From NCBI RefSeq assembly GCF_902493215.1, contig NZ_CABUOL010000014.1, forward strand, positions 23,102-87,101: a stretch of 64,000 nucleotides of DNA. Reading direction: 5' to 3'. Of the stretch, positions 18,354-25,432 are shown piece after piece. Origin of the DNA: an uncultured Mediterranea sp. Lineage in GTDB: Bacteria; Bacteroidota; Bacteroidia; Bacteroidales; Bacteroidaceae. A program made the position numbers and the translations under genes. A model generated the notes under the pieces. It did no database searches and was not told the DNA's origin. It worked only from the letters and a program-made list of their open reading frames with translations. The first letter of the stretch is position 1. Every line of letters starts with the position of its first letter.

Positions 18354-19328
18354 TTAAAACTTGTTTTCTATAATGTCTGTCATCACGTCCTTGATGTCCA
18401 GGCCGGCGGCACGCACCTGCTGGGGGATGAAGCTGGTGGCCGTCATGCCCGGCGTGGTGTTCACCTCGAGCAGATTGATCTTGTCGCCCTCGGTCACGAT
18501 GTAGTCCACGCGGATGATGCCCTGTGCGCCCAGAATGTCGTAGATGGCCGAAGTGAGCTTCTTCACCCGGTCGGCCAACTCATCGGAGATGCGGGCAGGC
18601 GTGATTTCGTCGGACTCGCCGTTGTACTTGGCCTTGTAGTCGAAGTATTCGTTGTGGCTCACCACCTCGGTGATGGGGAAGACCACCGACTTGTCGCGCG
18701 TCTTGTAGCAACCGCAGGTCAGCTCGGTGCCGTCCATAAAGGCTTCCACCACCACTTCCTGCGCTTCGTCGAAGGCCTTGGCAATGGCGGGCTGTATCTG
18801 TTCGCGTGTCTTTACCTTGGTCACGCCGAAGCTGGAGCCTCCCAGGCTGGGCTTGATGAAACAGGGCAGGCCGATTTTCTCCACCACTTCGTCGTCGGTG
18901 ATGGTCTGTCCCTGACGCAGGAGGAGCGACTCGGCAATGCGTACGCCATAGGCATGCAGATACTGGTTGCAGGCAAACTTGTCATACGTAAGCGCCGCCG
19001 CCAGCACGCCACAGCAGGAGTACGGGATGCGGAGCATGTCGAAGTAGCCCTGCAGGCGTCCGTCCTCGCCCGGCGTACCGTGGATGGTGATGTAGGCAAA
19101 GTCGAACTTCACCTTCTGCCCGTCCAGCTGGAAGCTGAAGTCGTTGCGGTCTACGGGCAGCGTGCGTCCGTCGCCGAGCCGCACGTGCCAGTCGAGGCCG
19201 TGCATGCCCACTATATATAATGTGTACTTCTCCTTGTCGATGAAGGAGTAGATTCCTTGTGCGCTGCGCAGGGAAACTTCATACTCGGAGGTATCGCCTC
19301 CGGCAACAATAGCAATCGTGCGTTTCAT
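18354..19328 (-). CDS. ddl: D-alanine--D-alanine ligase
   Basis: A 324-residue ATP-grasp enzyme that makes the D-Ala-D-Ala dipeptide for peptidoglycan. Motifs seen are GGDTSEYEVSLRSA near the N-terminus, ITIHGTPGEDGRLQGYFD, and the C-terminal EVNTTPGMT loop that binds metal and phosphate. Length is normal. Its start overlaps the stop of the pseudouridine synthase gene by four bases. Confidence 0.96.
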   Translation of the reverse strand: MKRTIAIVAGGDTSEYEVSLRSAQGIYSFIDKEKYTLYIVGMHGLDWHVRLGDGRTLPVDRNDFSFQLDGQKVKFDFAYITIHGTPGEDGRLQGYFDMLRIPYSCCGVLAAALTYDKFACNQYLHAYGVRIAESLLLRQGQTITDDEVVEKIGLPCFIKPSLGGSSFGVTKVKTREQIQPAIAKAFDEAQEVVVEAFMDGTELTCGCYKTRDKSVVFPITEVVSHNEYFDYKAKYNGESDEITPARISDELADRVKKLTSAIYDILGAQGIIRVDYIVTEGDKINLLEVNTTPGMTATSFIPQQVRAAGLDIKDVMTDIIENKF

Positions 19329-20419
19329 TCTAATTCTCTGTTACTGATGTAGCTTCTCCATTTGCCGATGAGGTTCGTCATGTCGTCGGGCAGTTCGGAA
19401 GTGAAGTACATTTCCTCGCCGGTGACGGGATGGACAAAGCCCAGCGTCATGGCGTGGAGCGCCTGGCGCGGGCAGATGTCAAAGCAGTTGTTTACAAATT
19501 GTTTGTATTTGGCAAAATGTGTACCTTTCAGGATTTCGTGGCCGCCGTAGCGCTCGTCGTTGAAGAGCACGTGGCCGATGTGCTTCATGTGCACACGTAT
19601 CTGGTGCGTGCGCCCCGTCTCGAGGATGCACTCGACGAGCGTGACGTAGCCGAAGCGCTCCAGCACGCGGTAGTGGGTCACGGCATGCTTGCCTTCGCCC
19701 TCGGGCAGGACAGCCATCTGGAGGCGGTCCTTGGGATTGCGACCGATGTTGCCCACAATCGTTCCCTCGTCCTGCTCCACGTTGCCCCACACCAGGGCCC
19801 GGTAGCGGCGCTTGGTGGTCTTGTGGAAGAACTGCCAGCCCAGGTTGGTCTTGGCGTCGGCCGTCTTGGCAATGACCAGCAGGCCGGAGGTATCCTTGTC
19901 GATGCGGTGCACCAGTCCCAGGTGCGGGTCGTTGGCATCGTAGCCCTTGGTGTCCTTCAGATGCCAGGCGATGGCGTTCACCAGCGTGCCGTGCCAGTTG
20001 CCGTGGCCCGGATGTACCACCAGTCCGGCGGGCTTGTTGACCACCATCACGTAGTCATCCTCATAGACTACGTTCAGCGGGATGTCTTCGGGCACCACTT
20101 CGTTGTCGTAGCGGGGACGGTCCATCATCACGGTAATGACGTCGAACGGCTTCACCTTGTAGCTGCTCTTCACGGGCTTGCCGTTGGCCATGACGAAGCC
20201 CGCGTCGGCCGCCTTCTGGATGCGGTTGCGCGAGGAGTTGGTGATGCGGTCGAAGAGATATTTGTCCACACGCATCATCTCCTGCCCCTTGTCTACCACC
20301 ACGCGGAAGTGTTCGTAGAGCTGGGCCTCGTCGCCCACCGGCTCCACGTCGTCCGGGCATTCGTCCTCCAGGTCGTCTATGTCAATGTCTATATCTTCTT
20401 CTCTCATAGTCTGTGTCAA
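19325..20419 (-). CDS. rluD: RluA-family 23S rRNA pseudouridine synthase (RluD-like)
   Basis: A 364-residue protein with an acidic N-terminal extension, an S4 RNA-binding domain (about 50-110, MMRVDKYLFDRITNSSRNRI) and the RluA catalytic domain. The catalytic Asp is Asp174 in HRIDKDTSG, preceded by VNKPAGLVVHPG. It isomerises uridines in RNA; RluD-type members act on helix 69 of 23S rRNA. The exact target is inferred from length and the S4 domain. It overlaps both neighbours by four bases. Confidence 0.92.
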   Translation of the reverse strand: MTQTMREEDIDIDIDDLEDECPDDVEPVGDEAQLYEHFRVVVDKGQEMMRVDKYLFDRITNSSRNRIQKAADAGFVMANGKPVKSSYKVKPFDVITVMMDRPRYDNEVVPEDIPLNVVYEDDYVMVVNKPAGLVVHPGHGNWHGTLVNAIAWHLKDTKGYDANDPHLGLVHRIDKDTSGLLVIAKTADAKTNLGWQFFHKTTKRRYRALVWGNVEQDEGTIVGNIGRNPKDRLQMAVLPEGEGKHAVTHYRVLERFGYVTLVECILETGRTHQIRVHMKHIGHVLFNDERYGGHEILKGTHFAKYKQFVNNCFDICPRQALHAMTLGFVHPVTGEEMYFTSELPDDMTNLIGKWRSYISNRELE

Positions 20420-21075
20420 AACCAGTCTTCTTCTTCCAGCGTTTCTCCGGCTGGTTGCGGAGCCTCGGTCTGCGGCACTCCCAGGGAGTCGACAGCCAGC
20501 GAGTCGGTCGGCATCGGTTCTCCGTCACCGTTACCGATAACCAGCGTAAGCGTGGCTCCCACCGGTACTTTGGCTCCCATGTCGAGCACACGCCCGCCAT
20601 ACTTCACCTCGTATACCCAGTCCTTTTCGCCGGGGATAGAGTCGTTGTTAGTCAGGCGGAAACCGGCGGCCAGCAAACGGGCCTCGGCCTGGCGGACGGA
20701 GCTGTTGTCGGCCACGTCGGGCACTTCCTGCAAAGGAGTGCTCAGGGTGTTGATGGTGAGGTAGACCGTCCGTCCCTGCTTGACACGCTGTCCGGCCACG
20801 GGATTATAGTCGAGCACACATCCGGCAGGCAGCTTCTTGACGTAGCTGGAGTCGGCCACAACAGCCTTCAGCCCGCGTTCGGCAAACATTTTCTGCGCAT
20901 CCGTCAGGCTCAGTCCCTTGACGTCGGGCACCACCACAGCCTCGCCGTGGCGTGTATAGGCATCCAAAGCCTTGAGTACGCCGAACAGGCAACCGCCCGC
21001 CACGACAATCATGGCGGCGATGTTTATCCAGAAGAGCTTGTTCTGCCGGAAAGAAAAGAATTCTTTTATCGTCAT
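20416..21075 (-). CDS. membrane-anchored PASTA-domain protein
   Basis: Starting at 21075 (MTIKEFFSFRQNK) gives 219 residues with one transmembrane helix near 15-37. Two PASTA domains follow (about 47-110, VVVPDVKGLSLTDAQKMF; about 115-185, TPLQEVPDVADNSSVRQAEA) and then an acidic Pro-rich tail. PASTA domains bind peptidoglycan stem peptides or act in cell-wall proteins; here there is no kinase or transpeptidase domain. Longer starts up to 21204 read through the repeat element and past the promoter box, so they are rejected. It heads the operon with rluD and ddl. Confidence 0.9.
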   Translation of the reverse strand: MTIKEFFSFRQNKLFWINIAAMIVVAGGCLFGVLKALDAYTRHGEAVVVPDVKGLSLTDAQKMFAERGLKAVVADSSYVKKLPAGCVLDYNPVAGQRVKQGRTVYLTINTLSTPLQEVPDVADNSSVRQAEARLLAAGFRLTNNDSIPGEKDWVYEVKYGGRVLDMGAKVPVGATLTLVIGNGDGEPMPTDSLAVDSLGVPQTEAPQPAGETLEEEDWF

Positions 21076-21093
21076 AACCTTCGCTTTTTCGGG

Positions 21094-21101
21094 CAAAGAT
21101 A
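21094..21101 (-). promoter_or_regulatory. -7 type promoter box for the PASTA-rluD-ddl operon
   Basis: The minus strand reads TATCTTTG 19 bases before the start codon at 21075, a perfect match. It lies at the edge of repeat copy 1. Confidence 0.55.
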
Positions 21102-21246
21102 GTGAAAGGTGAGCGCAGAAACAAATGAAAATATAATTTTCAATTATTTCTGCCGAACCGCATCCTATTTTATCAAAAGATAATGAAAGGTGAGCGCAGA
21201 ACAAAATATTGAAACATGTTTCAGATGTTTTTTCTGCCGAACCGCG
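21095..21246. repeat. two tandem copies of a short dispersed-type repeat
   Basis: Copy 1 spans about 21095-21162 and copy 2 about 21176-21246. Both begin AAAGATAxTGAAAGG then TGAGCGCAGAA, and end TTCTGCCGAACCGC. The interiors differ, but each centres on a small palindrome (GAAAATATAATTTTC and GAAACATGTTTC). Conserved ends with a variable palindromic middle suggest a mobile or processed repeat placed between two divergent promoters. Confidence 0.75.
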
Positions 21247-21266
21247 GAGTATCCTGCAAAAAATCT

Positions 21267-21274
21267 TATCTTTG
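21267..21274 (+). promoter_or_regulatory. -7 type promoter box for the small Cys-rich gene
   Basis: TATCTTTG on the plus strand, 36 bases before the ATG at 21311. No -33 TTTG was seen at the usual distance. Confidence 0.45.
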
Positions 21275-21310
21275 TCCGTAGGAAGCCATAACTTAAAAAC
21301 CGATTGCCTT

Positions 21311-21760
21311 ATGCTCGACTTTGATTACACCCAACTCTCCAAGTACTACATGTTCTGCACGCAGGCCGACTGCCCTCTGGCCGCACAATGCCTGCGCCAC
21401 GCCCTGATGGAAGGCCTGCCCGCCAGCCTCACCTACATCCGCATCCTCTCGCCCGTCGTGGCGCGAGGCCTGGCCGGAAAAGGCTGCCCGCACTTCAGCC
21501 CTGCCGACAAGCAACGCTTCGCACGCGGCATCGAGTCACTGCTGGCACAGCTGCAGACCTTCAACTACAAAGACGCCGTGTGGCTCAAGCGGAAAATCTA
21601 CGACTACTTCGGCAAAAATCCTTACTACCGCATCAAGCACGGCGAGCGCCTGATAACGCCCCGGCATCAGGAACAGATACGACAATTCTTCCTCGAACGC
21701 GGCATCGACGCAGAGCCGGTGTACGACGAGTACATTTACCGCTACGACACAGAATCCTGA
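21311..21760 (+). CDS. small Cys-containing protein, DUF6078-like
   Basis: The ATG at 21311 lies 36 bases after a TATCTTTG box and gives 149 residues. The upstream in-frame Met at 21209 would put the promoter and repeat inside the gene. Four cysteines (FCTQADCPLAAQC and GCPHF) may bind metal. The rest is helical with basic and aromatic clusters (KRKIYDYFGKNPYYRIKHGER). It resembles, from memory, the Bacteroidales family DUF6078, for which no function is known. No signal peptide, so cytoplasmic. It stands alone between two repeat elements. Confidence 0.75.
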   Translation: MLDFDYTQLSKYYMFCTQADCPLAAQCLRHALMEGLPASLTYIRILSPVVARGLAGKGCPHFSPADKQRFARGIESLLAQLQTFNYKDAVWLKRKIYDYFGKNPYYRIKHGERLITPRHQEQIRQFFLERGIDAEPVYDEYIYRYDTES

Positions 21761-21800
21761 TTATCAGCAAAAAGAGTTTCTACCCCTTTCTCAGAAAGTG

Positions 21801-21861
21801 GGAAAACCTTTCCCTCACCGAGAGAAAGGTTTTCCCTTTCAAAGGGAAAGGCTTTCCCTTT
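21801..21861. repeat. cluster of inverted repeats built on GGGAAAGG
   Basis: A 12-bp stem (21801-21812 with 21824-21835, GGAAAACCTTTC) is followed by a 10-bp perfect stem with a one-base centre (21841-21861, AAAGGGAAAG and its complement). More GGGAAAGG units continue to about 21895. It lies in the gap after the small Cys-rich gene and may end its transcript. No other gene content was seen in 21761-22013 apart from the GH16 promoter. Confidence 0.65.
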
Positions 21862-21947
21862 ACAGGGGAAAGGTTTTCACCGGCTGAGGGAAAGGCGGGA
21901 AGAAAGCCTCATCGGACAGGCAAAAAGCCAAGAAAACAACGACATCC

Positions 21948-21978
21948 TTGGCACTTGTGGCATAAATCCTTATATTTG
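21948..21978 (+). promoter_or_regulatory. Bacteroides-type promoter of the GH16 gene
   Basis: TTG at 21948-21950, 20 bases, then TATATTTG at 21971-21978. The ATG follows 35 bases after the -7 box. Confidence 0.6.
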
Positions 21979-22013
21979 TCTGCTGTATAAAACCATTCAA
22001 CAAACAAACAGAT

Positions 22014-22802
22014 ATGAAGAAAATCTTATGGATTGCGGCCGCAGCCCTGTGCCTCGCGGCCGGATGCCAGACCCCGAAAGACGGCTGGAAACTGGCATGG
22101 GAAGAGAATTTCGACCAGAACGGGCAGTTCGACACAGCTTCGTGGAGCAAAATACCGCGGGGAGGTTCGGACTGGAACCGCCACATGTCGGACTTTGACT
22201 CCTGCTACGACGTGCGCGACGGGAAACTCATCCTGCGTGGCCTGTTCAACCACAGCCTGCCCAACGACACGGCTCCCTACATCACCGGCGGCCTCTACAC
22301 CAAAGGGAAAGTAAACTTCGAGACCGGCGGCCGTATCGACATCCGCGCACGCCTGCAAGGCGCTACCGGTGCCTGGCCGGCCTTCTGGCTGCTGCCCGAA
22401 AACGCCCAATGGCCGAACGGCGGCGAGATAGACATCATGGAGCGGCTGAACTACGACAGCATCGCCTACCAGACCGTACACTCGCACTACACCTACACCC
22501 TGGGCATCAAAGACCGTCCGAAGCAGGGCGGCATCGGGAAAATCGATCCGAACGGCTACAACGTGTACAGCGTGGAGCTGCATCAGGACAGCCTCGTCTT
22601 CCTGATAAACGACGTGCACACCTTCACCTATCCCCGCATAGAGACCGACAAGGAAGGGCAGTTCCCCTTCGCCTCCCATCCCTTCTACCTCCTGCTCGAC
22701 ATGCAGTTGGGCGGCAGCTGGGTAGGCAAGGTCGATACGGCCGACCTGCCGGTGGAGATGGAAATAGACTGGGTGAAGTATTACCGCCGCGAGAACAAAT
22801 GA
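22014..22802 (+). CDS. GH16 family endo-glycosidase lipoprotein
   Basis: A 262-residue protein with lipobox CLAAGC (Cys19) and a GH16 beta-jelly-roll. The catalytic motif is GEIDIMER with Glu138, Asp140 and Glu143, a retaining ExDxxE site. Trp and aromatic residues (WPAFWLLPENAQWP) line the expected cleft. GH16 includes laminarinases, porphyranases and, in gut Bacteroides, endo-acting O-glycanases that cut within poly-LacNAc of mucin. The short single-domain form, the lipid anchor and the YQTVHSHYTYTLG segment look to me most like the O-glycanase group, but only by recall. It has its own promoter and is outside the PULs, though it could supply fragments to PUL1 or PUL2. Confidence 0.88.
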   Translation: MKKILWIAAAALCLAAGCQTPKDGWKLAWEENFDQNGQFDTASWSKIPRGGSDWNRHMSDFDSCYDVRDGKLILRGLFNHSLPNDTAPYITGGLYTKGKVNFETGGRIDIRARLQGATGAWPAFWLLPENAQWPNGGEIDIMERLNYDSIAYQTVHSHYTYTLGIKDRPKQGGIGKIDPNGYNVYSVELHQDSLVFLINDVHTFTYPRIETDKEGQFPFASHPFYLLLDMQLGGSWVGKVDTADLPVEMEIDWVKYYRRENK

Positions 22803-22833
22803 CCCCGCCCGAAAGCCCGGGCATAAAAACAGA

Positions 22834-22869
22834 AAAGCTCCGCAGATATCGGGATATCTGCGGAGCTTT
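22834..22869. terminator. bidirectional terminator between GH16 and rpmH genes
   Basis: A 17-bp perfect stem (22834-22850 with 22853-22869) and a 2-base loop, with AAAA before and TTTATTTC after. It sits between convergent genes. Confidence 0.82.
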
Positions 22870-22892
22870 ATTTCTTTTACAAGGATATAGCC

Positions 22893-23054
22893 TTATGCCT
22901 TCACTCCGTTGTATTCGTCAGAAACTGTCAGTTTCTTGCGGCCTTTGGCACGACGTGCTGCCAATACTCTGCGGCCATTGGCTGTAGCCATTCTCTCACG
23001 GAAACCGTGTTTGTTTTTTCTCTTTCTGTTAGAGGGTTGAAATGTTCTTTTCAT
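22893..23054 (-). CDS. rpmH: 50S ribosomal protein L34
   Basis: A 53-residue basic protein, MKRTFQPSNRKRKNKHGFRE then RMATANGRRVLAARRAKGRK, the typical L34 sequence, with a Bacteroidetes-type C-terminal tail (VSDEYNGVKA). The start at 23054 is set by homology; the longer frame upstream passes the promoter. Confidence 0.97.
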   Translation of the reverse strand: MKRTFQPSNRKRKNKHGFRERMATANGRRVLAARRAKGRKKLTVSDEYNGVKA

Positions 23055-23098
23055 TACTGTATCTTGTTTTATGTTATTATTCTCACGAATTCGGGCTG

Positions 23099-23129
23099 CA
23101 AAAATAGATACTTTTTTCAAATAAACCAA
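23099..23129 (-). promoter_or_regulatory. promoter of rpmH
   Basis: The minus strand carries TTG at 23129-23127, 20 bases, then TATTTTTG at 23106-23099, 45 bases upstream of the rpmH start. Confidence 0.5.
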
Positions 23130-23156
23130 GAGATAACTCATTTTCTCTCAAAAGTT

Positions 23157-23188
23157 TTTGTGTTTTTTACCGATTTCCATTACTTTTG
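23157..23188 (+). promoter_or_regulatory. promoter of efp
   Basis: TTTG at 23157-23160, 20 bases, then TACTTTTG at 23181-23188. It matches both Bacteroides boxes fully, 58 bases before the efp ATG. Confidence 0.7.
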
Positions 23189-23246
23189 CACCGCATTTCG
23201 CACAAGAAAGAACTCATTAATAACACATAAATAAAAGAAGATAGTT

Positions 23247-23813
23247 ATGATTAATGCCCAAGACATTAAAATCGGAACTTGCATCCGCATGGACGGCAAG
23301 CTGTATTTCTGCATCGACTTCCTGCATGTAAAGCCGGGAAAAGGCAACACCTTCATGCGTACCAAACTGAAAGACGTAGTGAACGGCTACGTGCTGGAGC
23401 GCCGCTTCAACATCGGCGAAAAGCTGGAAGACGTACGCGTGGAACGCCGTCCCTACCAGTACCTCTATCAGGAAGGCGAAGACTACATGTTCATGAACCA
23501 GGAGACATTCGACCAGATTCCCATCGCCCACGACCTGATCAACGGCGTTGACTTCCTGCTCGAAGGCCAGGTAGTGGATGTAGTGTCCGACGCTTCTACC
23601 GAAACCGTGCTCTACGCCGACATGCCTATCAAGGTTCAGCAGAAAGTTACTTATACAGAGCCGGGCCTGAAGGGCGATACTGCCACCAACACACTGAAGC
23701 CCGCTACCGTTGAATCGGGTGCCACCGTTCGTGTTCCCCTCTTCATCAACGAAGGCGAAATGATTGAAATCGACACACGCGACGGTTCTTACGTAGGACG
23801 TGTGAAGGCATAA
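23247..23813 (+). CDS. efp: elongation factor P
   Basis: A 188-residue protein with the three-domain EF-P pattern: KOW-like N-terminal domain with the tip loop HVKPGKGNTF, central OB domain, and C-terminal OB domain ending EIDTRDGSYVGRVK. EF-P relieves ribosome stalling at polyproline. The tip lysine (Lys32) is where other bacteria carry a modification; no modifying enzyme gene is nearby. It is divergent from rpmH. Confidence 0.97.
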   Translation: MINAQDIKIGTCIRMDGKLYFCIDFLHVKPGKGNTFMRTKLKDVVNGYVLERRFNIGEKLEDVRVERRPYQYLYQEGEDYMFMNQETFDQIPIAHDLINGVDFLLEGQVVDVVSDASTETVLYADMPIKVQQKVTYTEPGLKGDTATNTLKPATVESGATVRVPLFINEGEMIEIDTRDGSYVGRVKA

Positions 23814-23842
23814 AGGATATTTATCATCCCTTTATACAACAA

Positions 23843-23878
23843 AGAGGGTGTGCCAATACGAAGTTTGGCACACCCTCT
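23843..23878 (+). terminator. terminator after efp, shared with the end of PUL2
   Basis: A 14-bp perfect stem (23843-23856, AGAGGGTGTGCCAA, with 23865-23878) and an 8-base loop. It lies between convergent efp and the GH63-like gene. Confidence 0.8.
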
Positions 23879-23904
23879 CTTCATTTATATCCGCACGACC
23901 TCCG

Positions 23905-25416
23905 TCAATCGGATAGGCGGAACGACTGGTTTCCCTTTTTTATGGCATAACGTTTGCCATTCAACAGCAAGGTATAGCGTCCGTTGCTCTTCACCTTCAA
24001 CTTTCCTTTTTCAGCCACAATATCCGTCACGACAGAACCGAAATGCAGATTCCGGATACCCTGCTTGAAGTCGCCCGACTTACGCCACTCCACAATCCCC
24101 TCCACAGCATCGATGCGATGAAAGCCCAACACGTTCTCGATGAACAGCGAGATGGGGCCAAGCGCCGACCAGCCGCAAAAGTCGGGAGCCACCCGCACCT
24201 GCTTGCCCTTATACATTCTTTCTGCCGGCTGGGGAGACGAAGGCGAATAACATTCCCAAATGGTATGAGGCGTACAGCCGGTATAGGTTTCGGACATCTG
24301 TGACAACAGGCTGCACGCATGCTTATGCGCAATGTCATAATAACCATATTTCTGCAAGGCCTTTGTACTCATATAGGCCAACGGCAGCCAGACAGAACCC
24401 TTCCAATAATAACCGTATTCATCGTTATATTCAGGATCGCTCCGGGAGACTGACGGCCAAGGATACTTTCCGCCGAATTCACCGGCGTCTTCGGCATAAC
24501 GGGCAAGGCGGGCAGCCTGTGTACGGTCGGGCACCTCGGCCAGCATGGTCCAATATACGGCAGGCGTCCGTACCTTCAGGAAAGAGGTGTCGGAGGGAGC
24601 CAAATCATAGTAGAAGCCGTCTTCCTCGTCCCAATAATACTCATTCAGCAACTTTTTATTCTTCGCATACAATGCGCCAAACTCATCGGCCAGGGTCTGC
24701 TCATCCAGTTCTTCGGCCAGCCTCTTGATGTATAAGGCAGCCAGTGCCTGCTGGGCCAGCGCATCTACCCATAGCATTTCACTCTTATGTTCCCTCCCTC
24801 TGGGTGTATTGTCCATACCGCTCTGCACACTTCCCCAGCGGTATCCCAGGTCGGTTTTCTCCAAAGCAACCCAGGCATGCTTGAAATGTAGCTGAAAGCC
24901 ACGCTTCAAGGCATCGAACCAGTAATAATGCCGTTGCAGGAAACGGTCGTCGAGCAGTACCTTCCGTATACGGTCCTTATCGCCCGTCATCCGATAATAC
25001 TCATATTCCACCCACGGGAAAAAAGGAGGATTATCCGGATGCTGTATCCGCAAGGAAGAAGGCTTTCCATTCAATATCGATTCATAAAAATTATCCAGAC
25101 TCTCGATGCCCGGAAAAACCGAAGGGGCATACCGGCAAAAGAGCACCATAAACTCTGTATCCCAAATCCAGATGGTATCGTCCCACAGATTTTCGTCCAT
25201 ATAGGGAGACTGAAACACGCCTTCCTGATACTTCACACGTCCCCAGGCCAATTCCCAGGCCTTCCAATACAAGTCCACCCACTCTTTATGCTCCTCGTAT
25301 ACCGGTTGGGGCAACTGAGTCGTGTCCAACTCCTTCTTTACCGCCGGCTGGGCCGACAACCCCAGCCAGCAGACGATTCCACAGACAAACAGCAATCCTC
25401 TGTTCAATATCGACAT
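23905..25416 (-). CDS. GH63-like (MGH1-type) alpha,alpha-toroid glycosidase
   Basis: A 503-residue secreted protein (signal about 1-22, ending GLSAQ) with the (alpha/alpha)6-toroid pattern of the GH63/GH37 group. Visible motifs are WIWDTEFMVLFCRYA, the SGMDNTPR loop, DALAQQALAALYIKRLAEEL, YYWKGSVWLPLAYMSTKALQ and WECYSPSS. Relatives cleave alpha-glucosides or mannosylglycerate-type substrates. The true substrate here is unknown, and an alpha-linked sugar on a host glycan is possible from context. It is the last gene of PUL2, 16 bases after a sulfatase, and ends near the shared efp terminator. Confidence 0.78.
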   Translation of the reverse strand: MSILNRGLLFVCGIVCWLGLSAQPAVKKELDTTQLPQPVYEEHKEWVDLYWKAWELAWGRVKYQEGVFQSPYMDENLWDDTIWIWDTEFMVLFCRYAPSVFPGIESLDNFYESILNGKPSSLRIQHPDNPPFFPWVEYEYYRMTGDKDRIRKVLLDDRFLQRHYYWFDALKRGFQLHFKHAWVALEKTDLGYRWGSVQSGMDNTPRGREHKSEMLWVDALAQQALAALYIKRLAEELDEQTLADEFGALYAKNKKLLNEYYWDEEDGFYYDLAPSDTSFLKVRTPAVYWTMLAEVPDRTQAARLARYAEDAGEFGGKYPWPSVSRSDPEYNDEYGYYWKGSVWLPLAYMSTKALQKYGYYDIAHKHACSLLSQMSETYTGCTPHTIWECYSPSSPQPAERMYKGKQVRVAPDFCGWSALGPISLFIENVLGFHRIDAVEGIVEWRKSGDFKQGIRNLHFGSVVTDIVAEKGKLKVKSNGRYTLLLNGKRYAIKKGNQSFRLSD

Positions 25417-25432
25417 ATTTTCTTCTATTTTA

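Noticed and set aside
17217..19220. 667-residue plus-strand open frame
   Set aside because: It runs opposite the acyltransferase and ddl genes, which have clear motifs; His/Val-rich antisense frames are usual in G+C-rich coding DNA.
19430..20764. 444-residue plus-strand open frame
   Set aside because: Antisense to rluD and the PASTA gene; no domain recognised.
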